From: Dipylidium caninum
Taxonomy: Eukaryota; Platyhelminthes; Cestoda; Cyclophyllidea; Dipylidiidae
DNA length: 64,000 bases
NCBI GenBank assembly: GCA_017562135.1
Contig: QEYB01001046.1
Coordinates: forward strand, 2,790,001-2,854,000
Direction of reading: 5' to 3'
Position 1 is the first letter of the stretch. Every line of letters begins with the position of its first letter. Positions 1 through 14,200 of this stretch are shown piece after piece. The notes under the pieces were generated by a model. It saw nothing but the letters and a program-made list of their open reading frames with translations, made no database searches and was not told where the DNA came from. A program made the position numbers and the translations under genes.

Positions 1-3000
1 TTAATCGAGTTTTACAAGTCGCCATTAACATCGGAGGGATCGGAATTGAAGCAAGAACGGCCCGGATAAAGCGCGACTGCATTTCCGCACCACCGGCTGA
101 GAAATGGGGACAAGCAGGATTGGCGGGGGAGGCGGGGGGCGTTAGACAGCGCAGTCTGGGCCCGAAGCCTGATAGGCCGCCGAGAGGAGCCGGCAGATCT
201 AGCGGGGGTGGTCCGTGCTCTCGGGGCGAGGGCCCGCCCGAAGGACGCGACGAGGGAGGAGACGCAGGACCGCCACCTCCGTTGGCAATGCCCGGAAAAT
301 TCCAACCGGACCATTCCTATGCTCGCCTAATTCGTCGGGATTTGTTTTTATCATTAAATTATTTATCTATTGCAGTGGTAATGAGGCAACAGGGCTTTCC
401 ATGACGGCCGTCGGGCACACGGAATTAGAGCGCCGCCTTCCAGGCGACCGGATGCAGTCGGTTGTGAACATCCGTATATTTTTAACAGTGTTAAATTGAT
501 TTGAATCCAATGCTTCTTAACAATCCCTCGGGAAGCCTTTAATTAATGTCAAAAACACTAGTAAATTCACCAGTCACGCGATAAATTAGAGAGATAAGTT
601 GAATTGAGGAGGAGATGTTTTCCTCCCAGGAGTCTCCTTCCGTAAATAATTATAAGAAAATGTCATAATAAGGGCAAGCAAAGTTCGTCGTCTTTCACTC
701 TTCCCCAGACACTCCCACTCGTTTTCACGGCTGAATAAAACTCCTGCGCGCCAGTGAACCTCGGTATGGCAAGCACAGCGGAGTCGATGAGGCTGCGCCG
801 GCGCAGCATCCGCCCCGAGTTCTGCCTGCAGTCGCCAATCGGTGGCATTGAATGCGAACTGCTGTCAAGTGGATGACGGACCCATCACTTGGCTTCAAAG
901 CGGCCAGCAAGCTGGACTACCCACCATATTACGACTCTTTTTTCGCAGTCGTCGTGAATATGCCAGACGACGGCCAAATCATTTGCGGAAGCCCTTTTAG
1001 CAGCGTCTGTGGAGTCCACTAGCTGAAGCAGCAGCTTCCTCCACGTCGCGATTCTGGTGTTGAGGCAAGGGCCTGGGGCGGAGCGTTTGTTCGAGGTGAG
1101 AAAGCGGTCGAAGGAAGAGGGATGACCAAGTCTACCACGCTTGCCACGCCTGTGCCACTGCCAGTTCGAGGCAGCAGACCATTTCCAAGTCGCATCACTG
1201 TGATCTCACTTTATATTCCTTAACGGAAAGCCATTCTGCAGCGGTGGATTCTTTTTTCTCGGACGACGATCGAAATAAAGATATTTTTCCAGACACATTA
1301 TTAGGACCGGTGAACATTCTTCCAGTTTTGCTTCAACAGTTCGGCAAATTTCCCGCACTCTCTGCCTCCCAGCAGTGAAGGGGTCTGAGCCTCGGGAAAA
1401 TTTTAACCACTCATCGCCTACCGTAGAAGATCTCGCCAAGGGTTTATCCCAAATATTCATTGCTTTATGGAAGAAGAAATGGTGAAGTTGGAAGGAACCA
1501 ACGTAAGAGTTGCACTTCCCTGGCAAGGGTGCAAATTGTCAGAGAGGTGCTCCATCCAGGATGCAATGCGCCACCACCTACTCCTCTTTCCCCATCACCC
1601 TGGTCGCAACGCCTCCCTCATATTTTATGGCATTGCACCACAGAGACACGATACTCGGGCGACATGTACGCATTTGCAATGTAACATTACCTCAACGCCA
1701 CGAGTCCACGAGGGCTGGAGCTGTTGGCCTCCGCCCCACTCCGTTCCCCGTCTGCCCGGCAGCTGTGCAGCGAGGAGGGCCAGAAGGGAAGGCGGGCCAT
1801 CCTCGTGGCCCAGTTTCAGGCGTCGACTGGACTTTGCTACACGACGATATTCAAATAGCGTAGACACTGTGCTAATCCCCTAGTCTAATTGCGCACTTGA
1901 GAAAGAAGTGAATCTCTGTGAAGCGCAACTTATGCATTGTTTTCTTGAGGGACGTTTATCTCACTAAGTCCAAATCGGAGTCCCCTCAAGTGGTATTCAG
2001 CGACTCTTCACCGATACTATTATAACTTATTAGATTGGCTAATCAATCGAAATCATTTCCATTGAAATCTACTACTCCACTTAAATGCACGGCAGCGGGA
2101 GGAAACCGCCGCTGTTACACCTTCGTCTGGTTGAATCACAGGAAGGCGTAAAGGATGGCTACCACATGCCGGCCACAATGCTCTCTGATGAAATTTCGGC
2201 TTAGGCGTGTGTCCTGGGATTTTATTCTCATCCATTATCATACAAAACTCGCTCTTCATCACAAGTGATGATTTGGTGTGAAAATGGCGGCAGTCGCGTT
2301 CTGCGAAGGAGGCAGCGAGGATGTGCTCATGCGCAGCTCGGGCGCGCGGCACCTGTGAGCCCACTTGTTGTTCTCTGCCCTTTATTGTACGCGGGTTTTC
2401 TTTTAACGCAGCCGTGTGTGCGTCCGGCTCCTAGTTTTGACCCAGCTTCCCCAACAGTTGCGTGTGTGTTGGTCGGATTCCACACGCGTCCCCAATTCTT
2501 CCGTTGATCTTCATCGAGGCTCCTTCACAATACTCAACTTGCCAAAAAGTAATTTATGGAACCACGGGCGAGCAACTGCTCATTAGCGGGCCCCTCTCTG
2601 ACCGCCCGATTAATGTTTCTCTAAGCTTGTTGAGCTGCGCCGTGATCCAGTTTGAACTCACAAGAAAAGTACGTGTAAATCGCGCTGGGTTTCGACGATA
2701 AATAAAATAAAAGTAGGATGCAAGCAGGAAAATATTTTACGAAATGAGGAGGAAATATATCTTTAAATTTGTATCTCCAAGGCCCGCAGCTGAACACGAA
2801 CTGAGCGCAAACTCCCGTTTCATTGCTTCCACCTAAGAAAGAACTTGTCAGCCTCTCTCACTTTCCCTGTGACGCTGAGGGGGAACTTCTCCCCACAACA
2901 GCGTCTTCGCACGGCGAGGGCGAGTTCCCCTGCGCCACAGTAGCCGCGCGAGTGCGTGGCGCACCGTCGCCACGTCCGTCACCAGCCCGCATCGCACACG

Positions 3001-5687
3001 TCCGCCGTCCCGCCGCGTCGACTCAGGTGGCCCCAGTGCCGAGAGGAGAATGAGCTTCTTCAGGAGTTCTTACTGCGCGTTAGTGTCGATGGCGAATAAA
3101 CTGTTGTACTGCGAGCTCGCCATTGGAAAGACGCGTGAATTATTTATCCGGTTCTCCTCGTGAACGGACTGTCCTATTTAAAATTGCTGAGACTGTCATG
3201 GGACAGGCAACTTCCAACTACCGTGCCCGATCGTGTTAGCGGGGAAAGGGTGGATGCGTTGGCCTCGTTAGTTGATTAAATCGCATTACCTTATTGAAGA
3301 AAAAGGTGCAACCTCCGGCTGGGTGGCGGAGGCGCATCCCGCTGGCCACAAAGAAACCGAGTTCGCTTTGTGTGTCATCCGCACGACCAAAAAGTGATTA
3401 TGACTTTCTTTGCGGCGCAGAGCCAAAAAGGATGTTTTTCATCCTTTGAGGTTCATCGGTTGTCCAAAATGGCTGCAGTCCTCGTCAGGCATTTAAACGA
3501 ATATTTGCGTTTTCCACATACTCAGTGCTCCTTCCATGCTGCCGCCCGAGATATGCTGAAATGGTGAAATATTGCAGAGGCTGTTGTAATTGGCGTTCAG
3601 CGGCAGGGGCGCCCTTTCGGCGAGCGAACCGGTAGCTCGTGCGTTGAACATGAGACCCCTCGCCAACCCGCGAGGCAGGAAGACCATTTGGGCAGGTTAA
3701 AAGCAGCCCTACTTAGTCCAACGTCGTGTTTCTTTCGACACCGCTCTCTTGTCTGCAAACTCCGGAAGTCAAAGCCCTGAGGGAACAGAGATGCCCGACG
3801 TTCCCGTTGGAGTCCCGGTACATCCCACTCGGCATGGAAGTATTTCGCTAACTGGAAGCCGTGCGCCCTCGTCGTTGGCACTAGCCGCGTCCCCACGTCC
3901 TCCGCCTCGAAGTCCCCATCACCGCTCGTCCTCGCGATGGAATGGTAGGTTCGACCCCATTCTCGCGCACATTCCTACCTTTGTCGTTTGCTTGTGCTGC
4001 TGACTGCCTTTCGACATGCGCCCATTGGAGGTGCGACGCATCGACGACGAATTGCCAGAGTTGTACAGTGCCCTTCATGTCGAGCTGGGAAAGCACCTTT
4101 CCCTCGACTCCGCTCACCCGCTCAATTGAGGCTGGCGAGGCGGTTTTTTGCCTGTCCGTCGTTCGCACAAAGCAGCGGTAGTTTTTCGTGCTTCGACAGA
4201 CTTGTGCACCGGGAAACGAGTGAGGTCTGGTGCATCAGGTCTTCACATCGGGACTCTGCTCCGGTCACTTTTGATTCTAATTGCCGCCGGTATTAGACAG
4301 CTGTCGAGCGACAAGTCGTTAAGCACGTTTTGATGCCTATTTATTTGCAACTCCATGAGATGTTACGAGTGCAGCCCCAGTAACGCATGGCAACTGATAT
4401 TAATGCGGCATAACCCCGTTCCAGGCAGAGAAAAGTAAATGTAGGCAATATTAGCTCATCGGAGGAAGGTCTTCCTAAAAGTATATCTCTCTCGCGACCT
4501 CGTGTAAAGGTGGGGGCATGAAGGGTGGGAGTTTTCACCTCGAGGTCAAAGGGGAATGTCATATGGGGCTGTGAGGAGGGGAGGGGAATTTTACCTGTCA
4601 TCAAAACAGTTGTCTCCAGCGTGTGCTGCTTTGTGGGCTGTGTGCGCTGAAAGGACTGATCGCAGCTGATGAAATGAGCCATGCTTACACCCGCAGAGAT
4701 GAGACATTGTGCTGATGCCCTCATGTCGAACAAGGACGGGCGGAGGAGAGCACCAGCTACTATGGGTTAATTGGTCTGCCATTTGTGGCATGCTACTTGA
4801 CATTTATGTTGAAATGATAATGCATAGGCCCCACGCGCTCACTCATTATCACACAGGTAAACATAGACCCTCAAACCTGCTGCCACTTCGCACATCTCCA
4901 GCTAGGCATTGGGAAGGGTGTTGGCGCTCTTGGTGCCCCACGTAACCGCGTCGTCCCAGGCAACGGCCGGGGGAGAGGCCGCTATACTATCTTTCGCCAT
5001 GCGACATGCATGGTACAGCGCGGATGGGACAGCGTATGAGTAGCGTTTCTGGAAGGGGTGGGGGGGGGGTGAGAAAACGATGAACGCTCCACTTATGTGC
5101 TTCAAAGTGTGAGGTGGGGGCAGTTGGCGACATCTTCCGTAAAGTACCGCCTACACCATCCTTGACACAAGCATATGTAATCAGATCTCTTAATCAACTA
5201 CGTTGAGTGGAAGAAAATAGCCATTCTTGGCAATTGGAGTTGGCCAAGGCGCAGCGGTAGGACCCCCAACATTTACACTCACAGACACCCTGGCAATGCG
5301 AACATGGTAGCGAGCACAGCTGCACGTCGCCGGAGCATTCACGCAGCCCCGCCCGGGCCGGACCCTGGTCCGCGTCCAGACCCCGCCCCAGCGGCACGCA
5401 AACAGGTGCCCTAATTGGGGCCTCGCCTCCGCCTCAGCGATTCCGCACCGTGGCGAGGCGTGGGGGCCCTCATGCACGCACGCACGCGCACGCGCGCACA
5501 CACTCGCGCACCTGGGCGATGAGGGGAGTAGCCAATTGCACGGCGAATTAATTGTTCGCACGTTAATTGGTTGTGCGTCGTGCGCGCGCTGACGTTCACG
5601 TGCGTGCGCCGTCCGCGACGAGAAACGCGTATTCAAATGAAGACGGAAGCCCTGGCAGGCGCCATGCTGTACTGCATCCGAGCATGA
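1..5687. other. no recognisable gene (upstream of protocadherin)
   Basis: No open frame here resembles a known family, and overlapping frames on both strands are short and mutually incompatible. It holds a long G run around 5058-5068 and an alternating purine/pyrimidine CA/CG tract at about 5474-5505. It may contain the promoter, 5' UTR and any upstream start exon of the protocadherin gene, but none of these can be placed from sequence alone. Confidence 0.5.
5474..5505. repeat. CA/CG alternating dinucleotide tract
   Basis: A run of CACG/CGCA units that is almost strictly alternating pyrimidine-purine. Such tracts are polymorphic and can adopt left-handed Z-DNA. It sits about 300 bp before the first protocadherin coding exon. 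Confidence 0.75.
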
Positions 5688-5788
5688 GGCTGTCAAAGCT
5701 CAATCCGACCATCCCCTCCTACCCTCTCCCGCTTTCACCCTACTCTCTTCCTGCTCACCATCCCTCTCGCATGGGGATCTATCGCAAG

Positions 5789-8203
5789 GTTTGAAATTAA
5801 TGAGGGTGTTCCTTTGGAAAGTCATGTGGGCTCTTTGGCCTCTCACGGGCATTCTTCAAGCGGCACTTTAACGTACAACAAAGTGCCCAATCCAAAGGAC
5901 GAATCAAGGTACTTCGATGTGGACAGGTTTTCGGGGCGGATCAGCGTTGCAGCCGATTTGGACCGAGAGGCCCTTTGTTCGCCTCCCACACACAAACCGG
6001 ATGACGAATGCATTCTCCGATTCAGTGTTGCTTGCCTTCGGACCGCTGGCGGGACTGTAGAGGCCATCGCTGATATCATAGTCACTCTTCGTGATGTCAA
6101 CGATAATAGGTGTACTTTTGCGCCCTCTTCAGAACAGGTTATTCGAATTCGAGAGGACGCTAATGTGGAGAAAACTCGTATTCATTTGAACTCACCCGTA
6201 GATCCGGACAGTGCACGACTTGGTCATTCCATTCAGTGGAACCAAGTGAGGCTATACGATCCCTCGTCAACGTTTCGTCTCCACGTGGTCCACTCCACTA
6301 AAGGGAGTAATTTGCGCAGTTCCCATCCGAAGGGATATCGTCAACAAGATGCCCAACTGTTCCTCGGTCTTCTACGACCCCTTGATTATGAGAACACCAA
6401 GCAATACCATCTGTACGTTGTAGCTGGAGATGGCCTTCACGAGTGCAATCTCGATGTTCGTGTTGAAGTTGAAGATGCAGATGACAATCTGCCCATTTTC
6501 GACAAGGCAGTCTATAATGTGACAATTGCTGAAAATCTACCTTTTACTGAGAAGATTGTCACTGTTAAAGCTCACGATGCAGACGACGGAGAGTTTGGGA
6601 AGGTCTTCTACTTCATCGACCCCTACTTAACAGATTCGACAGCCCTGGAAATGTTTCACGTGGACCGAGAAAGTGGTGCCATCTTCCACAAGACCAAACT
6701 CAATTACCAGGACTCGTCTAACTACCACCTGACCGTGAGAGCCACCAACAGCGAACGGGCATCGACATCGCCGCCTGCGGACTACACCGGCGGCCAATCC
6801 ACTTCCCTGACCAAGGTCTACATCACCCTGGAAGACGTAAACGACCATGAACCTGTCATCACCATATTTTCTCCCACCGGCTCTAAGACATTGACTCTTA
6901 CGGAGAATTTGGCAAGTGGTCAGGATGTGGCGATTCTGAGCGTGGAAGACAAGGATACCGGAGTAAATGCAGCCGTCGAGTGTCACCTAAAATCACAGTC
7001 TATTCCAGGTGCCCTGTCACTGCGTCTCATGACGTCAGAACAGGATGTCTTCGACGACACTGGCAAAGTCGCCACGAGCCGTAAGTACAAGCTTCTGACA
7101 ACTCGATCGTTTGACCGGGAGCAGCACTCAGAAGTTCACTTCACGATCGAGTGTTGGGACGGCGGCAAACCGGTTATGCGATCCGTCCAAAAGGAGACCA
7201 TCCACATTCTCGATGTGAACGATTGTCCGCCTGTTTCCGAAAATCAAACTCATCACTTCCGAGTGTACGAGGATCCAAGTCCTGGCTCAGCCGCCCCGCT
7301 CAGAAATGGCATTCGGGTCGAGCAAATCGGCCAAATCAAGGCTCGTGACGACGACATTGAGAAAAATGCAAAATTACAGTACCGATTTTCCCCCGAATGT
7401 CCACAAAGTTTCCTGGACTTGGTACACATGGACAAAGATACTGGCATTTTGCACTCGAGGGGCGGATTGGATCGAGAAAGATTTACTTTTTTGAGGTGCA
7501 AAGTAATCGTCAGTGACATGGGAACACCAGCGCTCTCCACTGAGACTGAGGTGGAGATTGAGGTTCTGGACGCGAATGACAATGCTCCCCAATTCGAAAA
7601 TCACGAATACACCTTTGAGACCGAGGAAAACGTACATCCCGGAACATTAGTGGGCATCATACGCGTCTTCGACGCTGACCATGACGCCAACTCGAAGCTG
7701 GAATTCAGCCTGGAGGGTGTGCAGACAACTCCGTGGTCTAAAGAAGCAGATATGGAGAGCCTCTTTTCCAGTGTCCGCCAGAGCAGAGAGAAGCCAAGCA
7801 GCCAGCATTTGAGCCTCCTGCGCTTTGAAGCCCTCCCTGTTGGGAAGCGTTCTTGGGTGGCCTGTATGGACGCAACGCCAGCCACACTGAAAGTAGTGGA
7901 AGTGCCTACGAGGTGCGCATTTACACTGCCGCCCCGATAGATCGGGAGTCACTCGTGTCTCTCTCGGCAGTTGGAAGCAGCGGCTCTCTCCTCAACGGCT
8001 CGGTGGAGACCGTGGTAATTAGGTTTATGCTCCGCGCGCAGGATGCTGGCAGTCCGCGTCTCATCAGCCGAGTTCCAATCAACCTGCGCGTCTCCGATGT
8101 CAACGACAACGCGCCGGTGTTCATTTTCCCCCCGCCCGATTCCGTAAATGTTACGGAAATTCAACTATCCATCAGGGAACCCGTGGGATTTCAGTTTACC
8201 AAG
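5789..8203 (+). CDS. protocadherin exon(s): cadherin repeats 1 to 6 and start of 7
   Basis: Calcium-binding linkers close the repeats in order: DVNDN (about 6093-6107), DADDN (about 6474-6488), DVNDH (about 6834-6848), DVNDC (about 7212-7226), DANDN (about 7569-7583) and DVNDNAP (about 8096-8116). LDRE/FDRE/IDRE-type motifs precede several of them. The first repeat starts at FEINEGVPLE. The frame stays open upstream to 5688 and there encodes a hydrophobic LFLLTIPLAWGSIA stretch resembling a signal peptide, but without an in-frame ATG. Between about 7717 and 7853 the reading frame changes by one base, requiring a small intron or an indel. The exon ends at a GTAGGT donor after FQFTK and continues in phase 0 at 16214 with IVASDPDAAENASL, an exact cadherin continuation. 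Confidence 0.88.
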
Positions 8204-11200
8204 GTAGGTGGCCCCCTTGTCCACCTGTGGACGCACGGTGATTTGGAGAGGGAGTGAGCATTGTCTGTCGTTTTGATGGCAGAGTTTATTGAAGCGACGC
8301 GACAGAGCCATTGCCAAATGATGTCTGTAGTTAGCGGTTTTTTACGGAAAGGAAGAAGGTAAAATTCATACGTGCTCGTAGATTTACGTGTGCGGAGGGA
8401 CTTTAACATTTTTCAGAGCGTGAAACAGACAAGAAAGACGCACGACGAGGCCTGTTAAAAAATGCCAGAAGATAGGCAACTTGGAGGGACGTCAGCAATT
8501 GCTGAATTTTTTCTTCACCCGATAAATTTCCTTGCTTATGACTACGAATGTGCTCCCATCGAGGGGACTTTCTGTTCGCTGTCCCAAGACAGCGTAATGG
8601 GAGGAAGTTGACAACCTTTCCGCCGCGGTGTCTCGGTCCACCTTAGGAGAGGTGTAATTTACGGTTTGTACTCCCCCATCATCACGCGCTCCAAGTTGGG
8701 AGAGCTCAAAACGCCTCCATTGGAGCGGGTCTTTACGTGTGCCAGTCCCCGAGTCCACCGTACGTCCAAAGCCTTGCCGCCCGTTTAAGGTGAAGTGAGG
8801 TTGTTGCTCTTTTCGATACAGAGTTGTCCTGGCCGAAAGTGGGGTTGCGCGCCCCCGCGAATCGGGAAATGGGGCAGGTGAGGGAGGGGGAGGGGAGGGG
8901 AGTAGAGGGAAGGGAAGGGAAGGGAAAGGAGGACCACCCGCGCAAGTCACAACTCCTCATGAGACTCCACCCACTTGGGCAGTCGGTAGAGAGACTCATC
9001 CGTCGCGTTGGCTCCAGCGAGTTTACTCCAACGAAAGTCCATGCCAGCGAAACGCAGCTTTTCTGCACTCTTGTGTCGCCTCAAAGTCGCAGTTGTGGAG
9101 GGGATAACGTGAAAAGAGGCTACGAATTTTTCCGAGCAAATGAGAAAGCAGATATTTTATTTGTGCTTTCGCCAAATACGTGTTTAGGTCGACACTCAAA
9201 TTGGAGAGTCATGAACTCCTCAGCTCACTCGCGAGAGCTAATTTTAACTACTTTGTATTTTTTACTTAAGGATTGTTCGCATTGTCCCCCGCAAGGACGG
9301 GGGAGGGCGGGGGAGAGGGGGGCGAAAAGTTAAATATTTCAACTTTCAAGGGCGTAAAACTCATCCTGCTGTCATGCTAGTCATAAAATTTATTTACCGC
9401 GGTCATTACCAATTTATGCTCTCTGCACGTCTGTGCGCCACAGCCCAGTTGGTTAACAGGGCAGTTTGGATGGATGGAGTGGCCCGGCTTCTACACCGCT
9501 TCTGGGTGTCACTCGGCGGATCGTTTGGGGCACGGCCCCAACCGCGGTTTCGGGTCCCGCGAGGGTTTATTCACACCTGAAGTTCAAACGGATTCTGATT
9601 GCCTAAAATCAGCCTCTAATTACAGGTCCATTGAGGCGTTCCAGCCATCAATCCCGCAAAAGCAGAGTCCAAGATCATAGGGTTGTCCTATCTTTGAGGA
9701 GACAAAGAGTCTATAAAGGGCCTTTGGTTCTTTCAAATTAACACCTGCCATGACCTGTAAAACACTGAGTTCATCCACGTAGGGAATATTGAGGTTCTCT
9801 CCCCAAAATTGGGAACTTTTTGCTTCCCTCGCCCTGTGTACGGCAGGTTCAAAGGACTTCCCAGGCTGGCTCGAAAGACTTCGTTACAAATCGGCTCTTC
9901 ACCAGTGGTTTTGTCACATGTACTCAATTACCCGTTTTCGAGGTCGGAGCGTTCCGGAAACGCGCGTGTCCGGTTTTACGGCCTGTAACCGTGTCCGCTA
10001 TCGAGCAGGATGTTGGGAAATGGCGTCTCTAGAGGAACCTGGACACGTTATTTCACCCCTTTCCCCTTTTACGGTCCACATTTGCGAAGTCGCAACCCTG
10101 TTCCAGAAGGAATTAACAATTAGGAAGTTCCATGCGCACTCCATCTTCCTCTGCCCCTGAGTGTCGGCGCCTGGGCAGCATGTCTTTCTTGTCGGACGGT
10201 CTCCGTGTTGAGATGAAACTAAATACCATTTTATGTTATTAGATCCATTCTGTCAGGCTACTCCTTCCAAATTATAATCGCATACTAAGCCATTTAGGGT
10301 GAGACAACAGAAACCGATACCCCGTCCACGGCGCTTGTACATCTCAGTCGTCTTTCTTCGGGCTAAGCCAAGTTGAAAGGCAATTTTTGTAGGCCTGACT
10401 TTATAGGTCACGGAGAGGGTGAGTGGAGTTGTGGACGCCGTTCAGAGGCCGTAACACAGAGGGTTAGGGATCTCCGCGCCGTAGAACCAGAGCGTAACGC
10501 ACGCCCATCTGGGCGACTCTGCGGAGTGATTGGGTCCCGCTAAACACGCCGAACCCCGCGATCTGAGGGAGTTAGGGAAGATGTGCACTCATCGGCGCCC
10601 TAATGACCTCTCCCAGCCTACCCACATTCCTATCCTACTCTTATTTCTTCCAAAAGGGACTGATTTTGACCAAGTGTGACGTCTGCCGTCGACGGGACGA
10701 GAGACTCGTTCATTTCGCCCTTCACTGCCCTTACTAAACCAGAGCGCCAATGAGCCTGGCGGTAGCTAAACTCTGGTGATAGGAAATACCCACTTCCTTA
10801 AATGGGGTTAAGCATTTTGCCGCCGTGGTACTATTCGATGAAAAAATTTCAGATTGAAATGCGCTTCACCATCCTCCGGGCACCGCCTCCCTGTGCTCAC
10901 ATGTATATCCTCAGTAGCTTTAGTCTAAGCGACGCGGTTCCCGCCCCACGCACAGTGCCCGTCAATGGGAGCAGCGCCGCCTACCTGCGAGAGGGCGGGG
11001 CTAATCGGCGGAGGTCGGTTTGGGGCGCACACAGTGGCCACTTGCTACAAAAGGAGGGAGACGTTTTCGACCCCCCCGTTTTGCCGGCGTGAGCGTCCAT
11101 AAAAGTGGCATAAAACGCTCACTTGCCCAAACCTCTACTTTCCTCTCGCCTGCCAATTAACCGTCTCGTAGGGTTCTTTTTCATACAGACACTGCTAATT

Positions 11201-14200
11201 GTTCCCAATTCCACCTACTTTTCGACTCACTCCTTCTCAGACTGGTCATCAAAGTGTTGGTTGGCAAATCAGCGCGTTTGGAGGCTGTTTTCCGCCGTCC
11301 ACCTCGCACACTAGGGCCTTTCCGGTGCACCTCTGTATTTCCCTGCTCACAGTGACAAAATCTTCCTGCTCTGCTAGCCAGGCAGATGTTAGATTTGCGG
11401 CAATCTTTCACAACTGCTCAAAGGGCTGAGATTTTCCCCATGGTTTTTGCCACTGAGTTTTCAATCACCCTCTTTTTCCGCATGTTATTACTGTCCGAAG
11501 GTGTACCGAACCTCTCCTTTCCCTCTTTCAACAAATAATTCCTTCTTCAGAAACTTCATTGACACCTCAGAGCCAGTAAATTTCCTTTACGACCTCGGTT
11601 TGTTTGCTGTTCCACGACAAAGCCTCACAAGATCCTCAGCAATCAAGTACTTTCCAGGTCTAATAATACTAAAATCCCCATTATGCTTATGTTCCATACA
11701 CGTACAGACTTCTTATCTTGACTTCTCCGCTGAAAAGTACGCGATGAAGTGGGTTATTGGAAATGCTGGGAGGAAAGGTGGTTATCGCTTGGCCCAGTAG
11801 CTGATTAAGGCTGTAGCAGGTTTGTTTGAAGTGCTCTACAAGAATTTGGTGTGAATGCTTTGGTCGCTCACCACCACCGCCACCGCCGCCTTCCTTTCCT
11901 CGACCTCCTCATCCTCTTCCCCGAGAGGAGGACTGGCCGAGCTAATAGCACCAGCCTAGGTGTTGTCCTCTTGGGACTCAATTAGCAGTGCGACTAGTGA
12001 ATTATTAAACGCTGTCATCGTTTCTGCTAATTCTACTGCTTCAGCTACGGCAGCAGTAGCAGCACCTACGCCCGTTTGTAGCTTGTCGTTTATTATCCAC
12101 CTGGTTAAGCTGTGGTTTAACGTTACTTGAACTGAAATGTGAATGTCCATTCCCATGGAAATGAAACTCTTCGCTTCCACACAAGGTGACTTAACTGCTC
12201 CAAATCCTCTGAGACTTTACATTTCTCAATAGACGGCGAATATGCAACACCAAGTGAAGTTGATAATTCATACGAAATGACACCTGCCTGGACATGGATT
12301 AAAATCCTTTAGGGATCGGCCTACTCGGTAGTCAGTCAACCAACTGGATAGGATGTGTAATTAACAACGAGAAGCGGCAGGGAACGAAAGAGGTCCGATT
12401 AGGCGTGCACGGGAGTTGACAACTAGGCTGTCGTCATGGAGAAGGTGCCTGGCCCACGAGGGAGACGGGAGGAGAGGTGGATCGCATAAAATAATGGGCA
12501 TTTTGGCCAGTGGAAGATAGGCACTTCACTCAAACGCCTACACGCTGCCGGGGATGCCAAGGTGGGCTGGCAGTGGCCAGTGTATCTGTTTTTGGATGCT
12601 CGGCAGCCCTTCTGAGCGTCATCGAGAGTGTTGCGAGCGTTCAGGCGGAACGGCAGCCTCCTTGCCATGCGCGAGCGCGTGAACACCTACCAACTCTCCC
12701 GAGGGTGATGGGACATGTTGGAGGTGAAGCACCGGGCTGCAGGCGCGGTGGTCGAGACGAGGTGCACCCACTCGGGCCGTTTGTGGTCTCGCCAACGGCG
12801 CCATTACAGTGCATGCGGCGCCCCGTAGTTTAAGTCGTCTTACGTGGGCCTTCTGCTGAGTGCTGAGTTCTCCGTATCGTAAAAAAATGTCACTTTACAC
12901 AGAAAATACGAATTGAAGACGGATTCTTCGGGTTATTCTTTGGATCGAACTTGTGAATTCTTATGTCTAATCCACATCATCTCTTCACTCAGTCTGTGCA
13001 ATTTCCCACCGTACTCGAAAGTCATTTTCCACTCCTCTTGGATAATCGTCATTAATCATCATAACAAATGCTCTTTGCTATGAAGACAGCTGAGTCGTGC
13101 GGTCTCCATACCTGCCACAATGGGGCGCATATTCTTTTGGAGCGCCAAATTGGTCTTCCCTTTAATGTGAATAATTGTAGGCGGATGTGGCTAAAACTTG
13201 AACGAATTGGCTGAGAAGCGCCCAATTCAAATTTTTACCGGATGGGTGAGACAATCGGTTTTACATGGTGATTTGACCGTCGCGTAGCGCTACCAGTTTC
13301 GATGACATCACCTTCAGAGATCCCACTCTTCGTGTGGAGCTGAGCAACTGTTTGGTCACGTACTGGGTGGCGTCACGCAAAGTTAGCTTCCTTTCCTTTT
13401 TTGCCCTAACTTTCGGATGTCCAGGCATTTTCAGGAGTTTCAGCATAACTTTCGCCTGTCACTCTGAGTACCTCCATGTGCCAGTGTCTGTTGTGGGAAA
13501 AGGCCGACACTTCATCACACTGAAGCGGCCTACTTCCCAGCCCCACGGCAGCACAAGGAACTCAATCCACTTTCCGGCCAGCCCTTCAGGGGGGCGGGGC
13601 GCGGGGGGCGGCTGCAATTCTGCGTGCATGCGAGTTCCCGCTGGAAGTATTACTCTTCTTGATTCCATTTTACTGAAATAAGGGAAGTTCTCGCGTATTC
13701 CTAGGTTGTCTGGTGCAATATTTTATTGCGGTTTGGGGGGTCGCGCGACCAAGTAACCGTCTAAATTTTCCACATTCACCGGACGTCATGTGCCCTCCTT
13801 CAACTACCCAAATATGCGTCAAGGATAACTCCGGTGAGCATCGAGTCTGTCGACGCCACACTCGTAGAATAAACGGTGTTTCGGGAGCGAAGGCGGGCCG
13901 GCAGAAGGTTGGCACTTGACGCGCCGCAGCCTGCCACAACAGCCTGAGAAGGCAAATCCAGACCCAATTTCCATTCCGGCCTTACGATTTATCCCTCTTA
14001 CTTCGTTCATGGGGCTGGTATTTGGAAGTGGGGGAAGGAGCCAAGTTCTGCCATCTGGATTGAGGCGCTTTAGACGTCACCACACGGTCCGCCGCGGTCC
14101 ACTGACGTGAGGAGAAGCAGGGGACATAGATCGGCGAGACACTGGTACTTTTTTATAAGGATTCAGTTGAACCATCATCTCTGTCCAACTTCTCATTTTC

